DNA of 64,000 bases, from assembly GCA_965213645.1 (NCBI GenBank), contig CBDBZX010000008.1, positions 620,001-684,000 of the forward strand. Direction: 5' to 3'. Below are positions 52,529 through 60,670 of the stretch, piece after piece. The translations under genes were made by a program, and so were the position numbers. This DNA comes from CBDBZX01 sp965213645 (lineage in GTDB: Bacteria; Deinococcota; Deinococci; Deinococcales; Trueperaceae). Position 1 is the first letter of the stretch. The number at the start of each line of letters is the position of its first letter. The notes below the pieces were generated by a model that was not told where the DNA came from, ran no database searches, and was given only the letters and a program-made list of their open reading frames with translations.

Positions 52529-52639
52529 TAGCAGGTATCATCTGGTTTGAGACACTCTCACTGTAAAAAATACTGTCTATCTCGCACATTTGGGGATGAT
52601 ACCTGCGGCATTTCGTCTCAGTATGTTTTGGAAGTGCTA
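52529..52639. repeat. TAGCA...TGCTA miniature element, copy 3
   Basis: 111 bases, TAGCAGGTATCATCTGGT through GAAGTGCTA, with GATGATACCTGC inside as inverted match of the start. GCTACTCT occurs directly before it (52521-52528) and again at 52636-52643, a possible 8-base target duplication. Its final TGCTA provides the TAG stop codon of the neighbouring lipoprotein gene on the minus strand. Confidence 0.7.
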
Positions 52640-55600
52640 CTCTAACTCAAACGCCCCAATATCACACGCTTTGCCCTGTGGACGTGAGACGCCGCGCTGG
52701 TCGGCGCTGACCTCGCACGCATCTGTGGAGATGGTGTCAACAGCGGGGCTGTCTGCTTGTAGCGCGTGAGTCGGGGTCGGTCCCCCATTATCTTGTAGTG
52801 CGCCGAGCTGAGGGTCTACGTTAGAAAGGTCAGTCGTCTGGTTTAAGTTGCACGAGCCGTCACTGTCTATGTTGTAGCCTCCAGACGTGATGGGGCCGAC
52901 GCAGTTGGGTTCTTGTTCGTCCTCACTCTCTGCGTTGTCGGCGAGGATACTGCTCGTAAGGGTGAACGTACCAGCCTCGTTGACAAGCGAACTCTCGTTA
53001 CCAGCGATGGTGCTGTAAGAGAGGGAGAGGGTACCTCCGTCTCGGTTAAGTACGCTCGCATTAAAGTCTTTCAGCGTTCGACCTAGATTGCTCAGCGTGC
53101 TGTTCGTGACGGTGAGCGTGCCAAAGTTCTCAATGCCTCCACTACGAACGATGGCGCTCTTGGTGATCGTCATCGTACCGCCGTTCCAGAGTTCCCTGCC
53201 ATTACCTGAATAAACGACGTTCTCAAAGTGGGCTTCGCCCTGGTTTTCGAACGTGATACCGTCGTCGCCATTACTTGAAATGCGGGCGCTACGAGCGGTA
53301 AAGACGCCTGTTTCTGTGTTGAGCATGGCTCCTCTCGAGTCATCTGTAAGGTTGCCCGAGATAGAACTCTGCTCTAGGATCATGACGCCCTCGTTTGTCA
53401 CACCGCCCGAATTAACCCCTTCGTTGTTGTCAATGCTGCTCTCGAACGCTGTAAACATACCCGTGTTGTAGACCCCCGCGCCCTCGACCCCCGCGTTTTC
53501 GACTACGTCACTTCCGTCTAGTATGAAGTTACCTGTGTTGTAGATGCCGCCACCGGGAATCTCAGCGGAGCCGTTTGCGCGAACGACGCTGAGAGAGACA
53601 AACGCGCGACCTGCGTTATAGATGCCGCTACCGATAAAGTCACCGCTACCGCCTTGCAACGTCACACGCTCCAAGTTTAGATCGCCGCCTTGCGCAACCT
53701 CTAAGATGCGAAACGTGGGTCCCTCACCATGACGTTCGACGGTTGCGCCGTTTCCTTCCAGCGTGATTCTGCTCGTAATAACAGGTAGACCGTTCGCGAA
53801 GGAGAAGCCGCTCTCGTCCTCTCGAGCGTTGTCCACCTCGCTAAGCGTATAGGTTGCCCCGTTGTCTAGAGCGACCGTATCCTCACCGTCTCCAGCAGGA
53901 CAGCCGCCTACAGCGCTGTCGGTATTAGCGGCGGTAATGGCAGCCCTAAGGGTGCATTCATTATCTAGCGAAGCTGCGCCTGAGGTGGTGGTAACACGAA
54001 TGAAGGCGTCGCCTTCGTTGCTATCGTCGCTGTCACAGTTTTCTGACTCATCGAAGAAAACCTCTACGCCACGCTCAATCAATGTGTCGATATTTTGCCT
54101 GTCATCCGTGCCAGGGCAAGTCTCGAGGTTATTCTCTTCAAGGACTACGCTGTCCCCTTCGCCCAAGCCTTCGTTAGCAACTAGAGGTGAAAGGTCGTCA
54201 ATACCCGTAAAGCTGAGGTCGAGCGTGTTGAGGTTGATCAGTTTGCGTAAGGGCTCAAAGTCATCGTCAGCGATAGAACTTTGGAAGAGATCAAGTTGGA
54301 CTAGATTCGTCAGGTTGCTTAGAAAGGCGAGGCTGCTAATAACATCTTCCTGAATGGCAAGGCTCTCTAAGTTTGTCAAGCCCGTCAAAGGGCTAAAGTC
54401 TTCAATGAAGTTGCCCGCTAACCTCAAATTCGTAAGGTTCGTTGCAAATTGCAAGCCTTCCACGCTCTCGATTATAGGTCCTAAGCCGTCACCAGAGTTA
54501 TAATTGAAACTTGTTAGGCTAGCTAAATCTTCACGAGTAATTGCAGCATCCTCGCCCAGCCCTAGTTCGCCTCTAAGGACTTCTCGCAGTCCTTCATCGG
54601 GAATTTCAACGGTTTGGCTGTTGTCATCATCCGTGTCACAGTTCTCAGGCTCATCGAAAAGAACCTCTACACCACGCTCAATAAGCGCGTCAATATCCTC
54701 TCTATCATCCGAGCCGGGGCAGGTCTCGAGTCCTCCCACATTTTCAACAAGATTTATAAGGTCGCCCTCGCCTAGACCTGGGTTATCTAGAAGAGGGGAG
54801 AGGTCTGACACGCGGGTAAAGGGAAGTTGAAGCTCCGTTAGGTTTATAGCAAACTGCAAACCCTCGAGGTCTTGAACCGAGCCTCCAGGGTTTAGTACCG
54901 CATCTGCGTCAACAACCTCAACCTTTTCTAAATCCTGCTTGGTCAAGTCGCCTTCAGGTTTGCTAATTTCCGTACGAATGAGTCGCTCGAGGACAGGGTC
55001 AAGAACATTGACCGTTGAGTTCCCATTATCGCCTTCTCCGTCACCCTCTTCTCCTGCAATGGTGACATAACCTCTTTCAGCCTCATCCGAGGTGTTGCCA
55101 GCCGCGTCCGTAACCTTTGTGCGAAAGACGTAAGCAAACTCGTCGGCTGAGTTCTCTAGCTCAGTGATGTTCACGGCGTCCTCAGCCACCCGAATCTCAT
55201 AGATACAGCGCACGCTCGTCGGGCTGTCTGAAAGGTCACAGGTGCTGGGCTCACTGATGTCGGTGGGTTGACCCAAGGTGAAGAAACGTTGGCTGGGGTC
55301 GAGCGCCCCGGCTAAGCCTTCTGGGTTGCTATTGACCAAGTTCACCTCAATAGCGCTGATGCCGCTGGGGTCTTCATAATCGATCTGGACATAGACCTTA
55401 CCGCCCGCTTCAACTGAAACGACGCGCTCATCCGAGGCGTCCGTAATGCTGCTGTCGGCGTCGTTCAAGAACGGCCCGCTGAAAAACTCGCTGACGCCGA
55501 AGTCGCCGGTAGGAGCAGCGGTGTCCTCATCTACGCCGCCACCTAGCGGGGGTTGGTCTACACCCGCACCGTCTAGCTGGTCGCACGCTGTGAAAGTGAG

Positions 55601-55645
55601 AAGAAAGATAGATAGAAACAAGAGTCGTTGAAAACGTAGTGACAT
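52637..55645 (-). CDS. Large lipoprotein with leucine-rich and beta-helix regions
   Basis: 1002 residues, surface-exposed. Lipoprotein signal LLFLSIFLLTFTAC. Then an Ig-like region (80-200), two leucine-rich parts of internalin type (around 245-300 and 350-500; TNLTNLRLAGNFIEDFSPL), each ended by a Cys-rich unit of the form LETCPG-DDR...IERGVEV...ENCD. A CSLREAI-like motif (CTLRAAITAANTDS) opens a parallel beta-helix (570-960), and the end matches the choice-of-anchor Q type (DQRGVSRPQGKACDIGAFELE, read in two parts). The stop codon lies in a repeat element. Likely adhesin or cell-surface binding protein; partner unknown. Confidence 0.85.
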   Translation of the reverse strand: MSLRFQRLLFLSIFLLTFTACDQLDGAGVDQPPLGGGVDEDTAAPTGDFGVSEFFSGPFLNDADSSITDASDERVVSVEAGGKVYVQIDYEDPSGISAIEVNLVNSNPEGLAGALDPSQRFFTLGQPTDISEPSTCDLSDSPTSVRCIYEIRVAEDAVNITELENSADEFAYVFRTKVTDAAGNTSDEAERGYVTIAGEEGDGEGDNGNSTVNVLDPVLERLIRTEISKPEGDLTKQDLEKVEVVDADAVLNPGGSVQDLEGLQFAINLTELQLPFTRVSDLSPLLDNPGLGEGDLINLVENVGGLETCPGSDDREDIDALIERGVEVLFDEPENCDTDDDNSQTVEIPDEGLREVLRGELGLGEDAAITREDLASLTSFNYNSGDGLGPIIESVEGLQFATNLTNLRLAGNFIEDFSPLTGLTNLESLAIQEDVISSLAFLSNLTNLVQLDLFQSSIADDDFEPLRKLINLNTLDLSFTGIDDLSPLVANEGLGEGDSVVLEENNLETCPGTDDRQNIDTLIERGVEVFFDESENCDSDDSNEGDAFIRVTTTSGAASLDNECTLRAAITAANTDSAVGGCPAGDGEDTVALDNGATYTLSEVDNAREDESGFSFANGLPVITSRITLEGNGATVERHGEGPTFRILEVAQGGDLNLERVTLQGGSGDFIGSGIYNAGRAFVSLSVVRANGSAEIPGGGIYNTGNFILDGSDVVENAGVEGAGVYNTGMFTAFESSIDNNEGVNSGGVTNEGVMILEQSSISGNLTDDSRGAMLNTETGVFTARSARISSNGDDGITFENQGEAHFENVVYSGNGRELWNGGTMTITKSAIVRSGGIENFGTLTVTNSTLSNLGRTLKDFNASVLNRDGGTLSLSYSTIAGNESSLVNEAGTFTLTSSILADNAESEDEQEPNCVGPITSGGYNIDSDGSCNLNQTTDLSNVDPQLGALQDNGGPTPTHALQADSPAVDTISTDACEVSADQRGVSRPQGKACDIGAFELE

Positions 55646-55780
55646 GGTTGCCTCCCGTATGGTTGATGTGAGTTTTTCTGCTTTCCAGTGCGTCCGGACA
55701 CAACAATGGTAGCAGGCTTTTCATCCACGTTTTTCTTGTATGAAAACTTTATGAAAAAGAAGAGATGGAGCAGTTGACTA

Positions 55781-55935
55781 GACCTCTTGCGAAAGTCCCG
55801 CTTCATCCGCTGAGGGCGTTGCTTCGCAAAACTCCGTGCACTGCTCCTACTCGCAAGGCTGGCGTCCGACTTCGTGAGCTGCTCGGTAAAAGCGGAAGCC
55901 AGGCATTCGCCTGCCTCCCACTTTCGCAAGAGGTC
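55781..55935. repeat. 155-bp palindromic element
   Basis: GACCTCTTGCGAAAGT (55781-55796) and its exact complement (55920-55935) bound the element. The 123-base centre holds short internal repeats but no ORF of note. It lies in the 415-base gap before the PHA operon; the rest of that gap shows no promoter or gene I can support. Confidence 0.7.
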
Positions 55936-56060
55936 CCCTAACTGTGATCTTTTCAGTTTTGCTTTGACGAGGTCTCAGAACCTCTTCGCAAACCTCAACT
56001 TGTGTCTTTACTCAGCGACTTCGTTGCTATCTATCTCGCGCAGACATAATACACTGACGC

Positions 56061-56594
56061 ATGAAATCCAACCCTTACGACCCCAAGCTCTTAGAGGCGT
56101 GGTTCCGCTTCATGGCCGAAGCGACGCGGGCGGGTAGCGGCGCAAGCGAAGCGTTCCAAAAGGCGACGCAGCAGCAAACGGCAGGGAGTGCGCCGCCGAA
56201 TTTCGCCGAGATGATGACGCAGTTTTATTCCCCTGCGAACTTGCCCGCGAACCTCACGGGTCAACCCGAGATGTTCAACCAGATGACGGAAACGTGGCTG
56301 GCGTCCTTTGGTATGGTCCCCAAGTCGCGTTACGACGCGCTAGAGAGCAAATACGAAGAACTCTTGAGCCAATTCAAGGAGTCCGAGCGCACTGTCCAAG
56401 CGCTCCGCACAGGTCAGGCGATGAGTGGCGAGCAGACTAAAGAGGTTCTCAAGACGTGGGAGGACACGGTGCAGAAGACCCTGGAGGCGCAGAGTGCGTG
56501 GTGGCAGTCGTGGTCCGCAGGCCAGCCAGCGGGTCAACGAGGGGGGAGCTTGGAAGAAAATGAACAGGAGAGAAGCGCAGAAAATGAAAGCTAA
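56061..56594 (+). CDS. PHA granule-associated protein (PhaE/phasin-like)
   Basis: 177 residues, helical. WLASFGMVPKSRYDALESKYEELL and a Trp-rich end (WWQSWSAGQ) resemble parts of PhaE and related granule proteins. A coiled coil covers about 95-150. First gene of the PHA region, separated by 258 bases from the next gene. Exact role is uncertain. Confidence 0.65.
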   Translation: MKSNPYDPKLLEAWFRFMAEATRAGSGASEAFQKATQQQTAGSAPPNFAEMMTQFYSPANLPANLTGQPEMFNQMTETWLASFGMVPKSRYDALESKYEELLSQFKESERTVQALRTGQAMSGEQTKEVLKTWEDTVQKTLEAQSAWWQSWSAGQPAGQRGGSLEENEQERSAENES

Positions 56595-56712
56595 ATGAGC
56601 TAAGCGGTTGAATTTCGTGTTTTAAGACCTCTAAACTTGCCTTGCAGCACTCTAAATCGAGCTTTTTACCGACTTTCGTCTATAGTTTATTCCGAAATTG
56701 CGTCTTGACTAC

Positions 56713-56740
56713 TTGCAATATGTGAAAAATCCGTTATGGT
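56713..56740 (+). promoter_or_regulatory. Promoter for the phasin-phaE-phaC operon
   Basis: TTGCAA (56713-56718), 16-base spacer, TATGGT (56735-56740), about 110 bases before the phasin start. Confidence 0.4.
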
Positions 56741-56852
56741 AAAGAGAAGTAATGGTGATGCCATTACCTACAGATTAAAACCTTTAGAAGAAATCGAAAA
56801 GTAACGCTACAAACCCCAACTTAACCAACTCAATCAGAACGAAGGAGGCGCG

Positions 56853-57398
56853 ATGAGCGACTTTAACAAGCAGGCACAAGAGACCATGAAGCAGGGCGAA
56901 AAGCTCACGAACACCTGGATGGAAACCCAGAAGCAGATGCTGGATAACTACACCGAAATCATGCAGACGATGATGGGCATGGGGACGAAGGGGAGCGCAC
57001 CGGACCTCGAGGGTGAGCGTAAAAAAGCACTCAACATCATGGAGGATTCGGTGCAAAAGAGCCTTGACCTCCAAGCCGAGATGACCCGCATGTATATGCA
57101 GAACGCCGTCTCCGCCATGCGTCTACCCGAGCCGCTCGTGATGAGCGCCAAGCAGTATCAGGAGATGGTCATGAGCGTGACCGAGTCGCAGAAGAACCTC
57201 TCGCACATGTTCTTCGAAATGGCGCGTAACTACGGCAATCTGACACAGGGTGCGGCTCAGATGGAGAACTGGCAGAAGAGCGGCGAGCGTATGACGGGGG
57301 CGTGGCAAGATGCAGCGAAGAAGGTCTCAGACGCCCAAGCGGAAGTGGCGCAGGTCACAGCCGAAGCGGGTAAAAAAACAGCCAAAGCCGCCGAATAA
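56853..57398 (+). CDS. Phasin-like coiled-coil protein
   Basis: 181 residues, almost all helical, rich in Met, Gln and Lys, with long amphipathic helices (KQMLDNYTEIMQTMMGMG, KQYQEMVMSVTESQKNL) and an Ala/Lys tail (AEAGKKTAKAAE). It likely coats polyhydroxyalkanoate granules. Strong ribosome site AAGGAGG. PhaE follows 1-4 bases after the stop. Confidence 0.75.
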   Translation: MSDFNKQAQETMKQGEKLTNTWMETQKQMLDNYTEIMQTMMGMGTKGSAPDLEGERKKALNIMEDSVQKSLDLQAEMTRMYMQNAVSAMRLPEPLVMSAKQYQEMVMSVTESQKNLSHMFFEMARNYGNLTQGAAQMENWQKSGERMTGAWQDAAKKVSDAQAEVAQVTAEAGKKTAKAAE

Positions 57399-57399
57399 G

Positions 57400-58758
57400 A
57401 TGATGGATAGAACGGACTTAAATGGTAGCGGTATGTTTGACGCCTGGACGCAGATGCAAGTCGAGATGCAGAAAAACCTTTGGGACGGCTGGCTGGACGC
57501 AGCTAAGAGCATGTCTGCGTCGAACCCGTACATGAACCCGTACCTCGAGGCCACCGAGAAGTGGCGCGAGCTGACTGAGCAGAGTTTGCAAGCCTTTACC
57601 TCGGGTATGCCGGGCGGCAACGCGGCGAACGGCGCAAGCAGCACCGCTCAGAACACCGCTAGAGGCGCGGTCGCAGGTCAAAACGTCATGATGCAGCTTC
57701 TGGAGATGACCTCGAAAGCCTGGCAAGACCTCGCGCCGCAGATGGCGTCGGGCGACTGGCCAAACGCTTTGACACGCTACACTCAAGAGGTACAAGAGCA
57801 GTTTTTAGACGCGGCGACGAGCAATTTGCAAGAGTCGCAGAGTGTGATGGAGCTGTGGCAAGCCTACTTGGAAGAGGGTCAACACGTCGCGCAGCTCTGG
57901 ATGGAGCCTTTTAAGGGAATGCCTGAACGCATGTCCTTGGAAGAGGTCACGAGCGGCAACCTCATGGGCATCAGCAACGTCTTTTGGGACGCTTTTGAAA
58001 GAACGGTAGGCCGTTACGCCTCGAGCCCGACTTTAGGCTACACCCGCGAAACCAACCAGAAGCTCCTGCAAAGCTTCGACGCTTGGCTAAACGTACAGCG
58101 TGCTAGCGCCGACTACAGCACACAGCTAGCGACGATTTCCGGAAAGGCGTTCAGCGCTATCATGGACGAGATGCTGTCGCTGTCGCAACGCGGAGAGAGT
58201 ATTCCCAGCTATCAATCCCTCGTCCAAACCTGGATTACAGTAGCGGACAAGGTCTTCGTCGAAGCGTTCCGCTCGCCCGAATACATCCGCACGCAGGGCG
58301 CACTACTGAGCGCGACGATGGCGTACCGCCAACGCGAAGAGGCGTTGCAAGAGGCGTTTTTAGAGTCGAGAGGTCTGCCGACACGCACCGAAGTGGACGA
58401 GGCGCACCAGAATATCTACGAGCTTCGCAAAGAGCTGCGCACGCTCAGGCGTCAACTCCGCGACATGAACGCCTTTTTAACGCAGCCCGCGATTACAGAT
58501 GCACCAGCCGGCGCACCGACAGGCGACAGCAGCACGCCGTTACCCGATGAGATACCCGAGCGTGACCTCTTGTTGAGTGCGGGCGTCAGTACTTTAGAAG
58601 CTATCCCTCGCACGGACGAGGAACTTGTCGCGTTGAACGGTATCGGCCCGGCTCGCGCCAAGCGCATCCTCGAGTACTTAGATGACAATTCAAGTGGTAG
58701 CAGCGCCGAAGCTGACAATCAGAAAGGAGGCGCAGATGCCCGAGCCCGTGCGCTCTAA
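57400..58758 (+). CDS. phaE: PHA synthase subunit PhaE with C-terminal helix-hairpin-helix
   Basis: 452 residues from ATG 57400 (another ATG follows directly). Class III PHA synthases need PhaE as partner of PhaC. The N-terminal half is helical with many Trp/Met (WTQMQVEMQKNLWDGWLDAA), and the part LESRGLPTRTEVDEAHQ followed by ELRKELRTLRRQLR is the PhaE hallmark. The last 50 residues hold a helix-hairpin-helix motif (ALNGIGPARAKRILEYL) normally found in DNA-binding proteins. It overlaps phaC by 23 bases. Confidence 0.85.
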   Translation: MMDRTDLNGSGMFDAWTQMQVEMQKNLWDGWLDAAKSMSASNPYMNPYLEATEKWRELTEQSLQAFTSGMPGGNAANGASSTAQNTARGAVAGQNVMMQLLEMTSKAWQDLAPQMASGDWPNALTRYTQEVQEQFLDAATSNLQESQSVMELWQAYLEEGQHVAQLWMEPFKGMPERMSLEEVTSGNLMGISNVFWDAFERTVGRYASSPTLGYTRETNQKLLQSFDAWLNVQRASADYSTQLATISGKAFSAIMDEMLSLSQRGESIPSYQSLVQTWITVADKVFVEAFRSPEYIRTQGALLSATMAYRQREEALQEAFLESRGLPTRTEVDEAHQNIYELRKELRTLRRQLRDMNAFLTQPAITDAPAGAPTGDSSTPLPDEIPERDLLLSAGVSTLEAIPRTDEELVALNGIGPARAKRILEYLDDNSSGSSAEADNQKGGADARARAL

Positions 58759-59845
58759 CCCTGCCCCATTCGACCCCGCCCAGATGACCCGCGAGTTCGC
58801 TCAGATGAACAAGAAGTTCTTGCAGGGTTTGGAGAACTTAGGCAGGCTGAACGAAGACGACATCAAGGTTGGCGAGTCTCCCAAAGAAGAGGTTTTGCGC
58901 GTCGAGAACATGACGCTCTACCGCTATACCCCCGTTGTCGAGAACCCGAAGAGCGTACCGCTACTTATCTCGTACGCGCTCGTAAACCGCCCCTACATGG
59001 TGGACTTACAGCCCGACCGCTCCTTAGTGCGCAACCTCTTGGAGCGCGGTGTGGACGTTTACCTCATCGACTGGGGCTACCCCCGTCGCGGCGACCGCTT
59101 CCGTACGCTGGACGACTATATCAACGACTACTTGGACACCTTTGTGGACGCCGTGCGCGAACGCCACGAGCTAGACGCCATCAATATCTTAGGCATCTGC
59201 CAGGGCGGAGCCTTTAGCCTTTGCTACGCGGCGCTTCACCCCGACAAGGTCAAGAATCTCATCACGATGGTGACGCCCGTGGACTTTCACGCCGAAGAGG
59301 GCCTCTTGAACAAGTGGTCGGGCGCGGAAGGTTACGGCAAGGACGCGATGGACGTGGACCTTATGGTAGACACCCTGGGCAATGTTAGCGGCGATTTCAT
59401 GAACTTCGGCTATCTCATGCTCCGTCCCTTCTCGCTGGGCTTGGGCAAATACGTCGGCATGATTAACCTGATGGACGACGAAGATAAGTTGGAGAACTTC
59501 CTCCGCATGGAGAAGTGGATTTTCGACTCCCCCGACCAAGCGGGCGAAGCCTTTCGGCAGTTCATCAAGGACTTCTATCAGGACAACAAGCTCATCAAGG
59601 GTGAACTCGAGCTGGGCGGCAAAAAGGTCAGCCTCAAAGACGTAAAAGTCCCTGTCTTGAACGTCTACGCCGAGCAAGACCACCTCGTCCCGCCGACCTC
59701 ATCCCAAGCGATGCGCGAGTACATCGGTACGGACGATTTCGAGGAGCACGCTTTCCCTGTCGGTCACATCGGCATGTATGTGAGCAGCAAAGTGCAGCGC
59801 AACTTACCACCTCTAATTACGGAGTGGCTCGAGGCTCGCAGCTAA
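58736..59845 (+). CDS. phaC: Class III poly(3-hydroxyalkanoate) synthase subunit PhaC
   Basis: Polymerises (R)-3-hydroxyacyl-CoA into polyester granules. 369 residues, alpha/beta-hydrolase fold. The nucleophile is Cys155 in the lipase-like box GICQGG; the Asp is in AEQDHLVPP and the His in VGHIGMYV. YLIDWGYPRRGD is typical of the family. The length of about 360 and the linked phaE gene mark class III. AAAGGAGG precedes the ATG at 58736. Confidence 0.95.
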   Translation: MPEPVRSNPAPFDPAQMTREFAQMNKKFLQGLENLGRLNEDDIKVGESPKEEVLRVENMTLYRYTPVVENPKSVPLLISYALVNRPYMVDLQPDRSLVRNLLERGVDVYLIDWGYPRRGDRFRTLDDYINDYLDTFVDAVRERHELDAINILGICQGGAFSLCYAALHPDKVKNLITMVTPVDFHAEEGLLNKWSGAEGYGKDAMDVDLMVDTLGNVSGDFMNFGYLMLRPFSLGLGKYVGMINLMDDEDKLENFLRMEKWIFDSPDQAGEAFRQFIKDFYQDNKLIKGELELGGKKVSLKDVKVPVLNVYAEQDHLVPPTSSQAMREYIGTDDFEEHAFPVGHIGMYVSSKVQRNLPPLITEWLEARS

Positions 59846-59870
59846 GTTTGCTTCGTCACAGATATAATAT

Positions 59871-59903
59871 AAGGAGGTCGAGATTCGTCTCGACCTCCTT
59901 TTT
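59871..59903 (+). terminator. Intrinsic terminator of the PHA operon
   Basis: Perfect 13-bp stem (59871-59883 with 59888-59900) closed by a TTCG tetraloop, followed by a T-run. Confidence 0.92.
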
Positions 59904-59931
59904 GTTTGCACTGGCATCCAGACAGGTGAAC

Positions 59932-60042
59932 TAGCAGGTATCATCTGGTTTGAGACACTCTCACTATAGAGAACACTGTTTAGCACGCACGTTATGAGAT
60001 GATATCTGCACTTATCTGTCTCAATGTATCTTGGAAATGATA
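59932..60042. repeat. TAGCA...TGMTA miniature element, copy 4
   Basis: TAGCAGGTATCATCTGGTTT at its start, GATGATATCTGC in the second half and TTGGAAATGATA at its end. Length of 111 bases equals the 52529 copy. It ends one base before the GNAT start codon, so its last bases (GGAAATGATAT) must serve as the gene's ribosome-binding region. Confidence 0.7.
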
Positions 60043-60043
60043 T

Positions 60044-60442
60044 ATGCATAGTATTGTTCTGCACGTGAACCCCGAGGTGACAAACGAAAAACTAAATGTG
60101 CTCTTTGCGGCGGCGTGGCCTGATCATATTGCAAGGAATTATTTACCTATTTTGCAGCGCAGCTTGGCGTATGTCTGCGCCTACTCGGGAGAACAACTCG
60201 TCGGCTTTGTCAACGTCGCTTGGGACGGTGGGGTGCACGCTTTTCTCTTGGATACGATGGTTCATCCCGAGATGCAGCGGCGCGGTATAGGAACAAAGCT
60301 CGTTAAGCAAGTAATCGAGGTCGTCAAAGCTCGAGACATAGTTTGGCTGCACGTTGATTACGAGCCGCATTTAGAAGGTTTCTACAAGAGGTGTGGATTT
60401 CAGGCGACTCGAGCTGGCCTCATTCACGTATCGGATAGCTGA
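60044..60442 (+). CDS. GNAT-family N-acetyltransferase
   Basis: 132 residues. The acetyl-CoA loop is MQRRGIGTKLV, preceded by the strand FLLDTMVHPE, and it ends with GFYKRCGFQATRAG. Substrate unknown. It is enclosed by two related repeat elements, one ending at its start codon and one starting 3 bases after its stop. Confidence 0.88.
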   Translation: MHSIVLHVNPEVTNEKLNVLFAAAWPDHIARNYLPILQRSLAYVCAYSGEQLVGFVNVAWDGGVHAFLLDTMVHPEMQRRGIGTKLVKQVIEVVKARDIVWLHVDYEPHLEGFYKRCGFQATRAGLIHVSDS

Positions 60443-60445
60443 TAA

Positions 60446-60652
60446 TAGCAATTCCACGAGTCATTGCTACACGTCTGAGCGCGTTTGTTTCTATTCGCAG
60501 AGAAGCCTTTAGCAGGGCACAGTGAGCCGTTATCTACGCGCGTTGATTTGAAGATGCAACGGCAGGGCGGCTGCCCGTAACGCTACCTCCAGCTAAAGGC
60601 TCTTTTCCGCTCACACTTGAAGCCGCTGTAGCAGCTTCAAGTGGAAATGCTA
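60446..60652. repeat. TAGCAATTCCAC...GTGGAAATGCTA element
   Basis: 207 bases with 12-base terminal inverted repeats, one mismatch (TAGCAATTCCAC and GTGGAAATGCTA). The right end is shared with copy 1 at 24304. It carries GGCAGGGCGGCTGCCC and CTTGAAGC/GCTTCAAG hairpins but no ORF. It looks like a non-autonomous mobile element related to the TAGCAGGTATCATC family. Confidence 0.7.
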
Positions 60653-60670
60653 TAAGTTTCGCACAAAACC

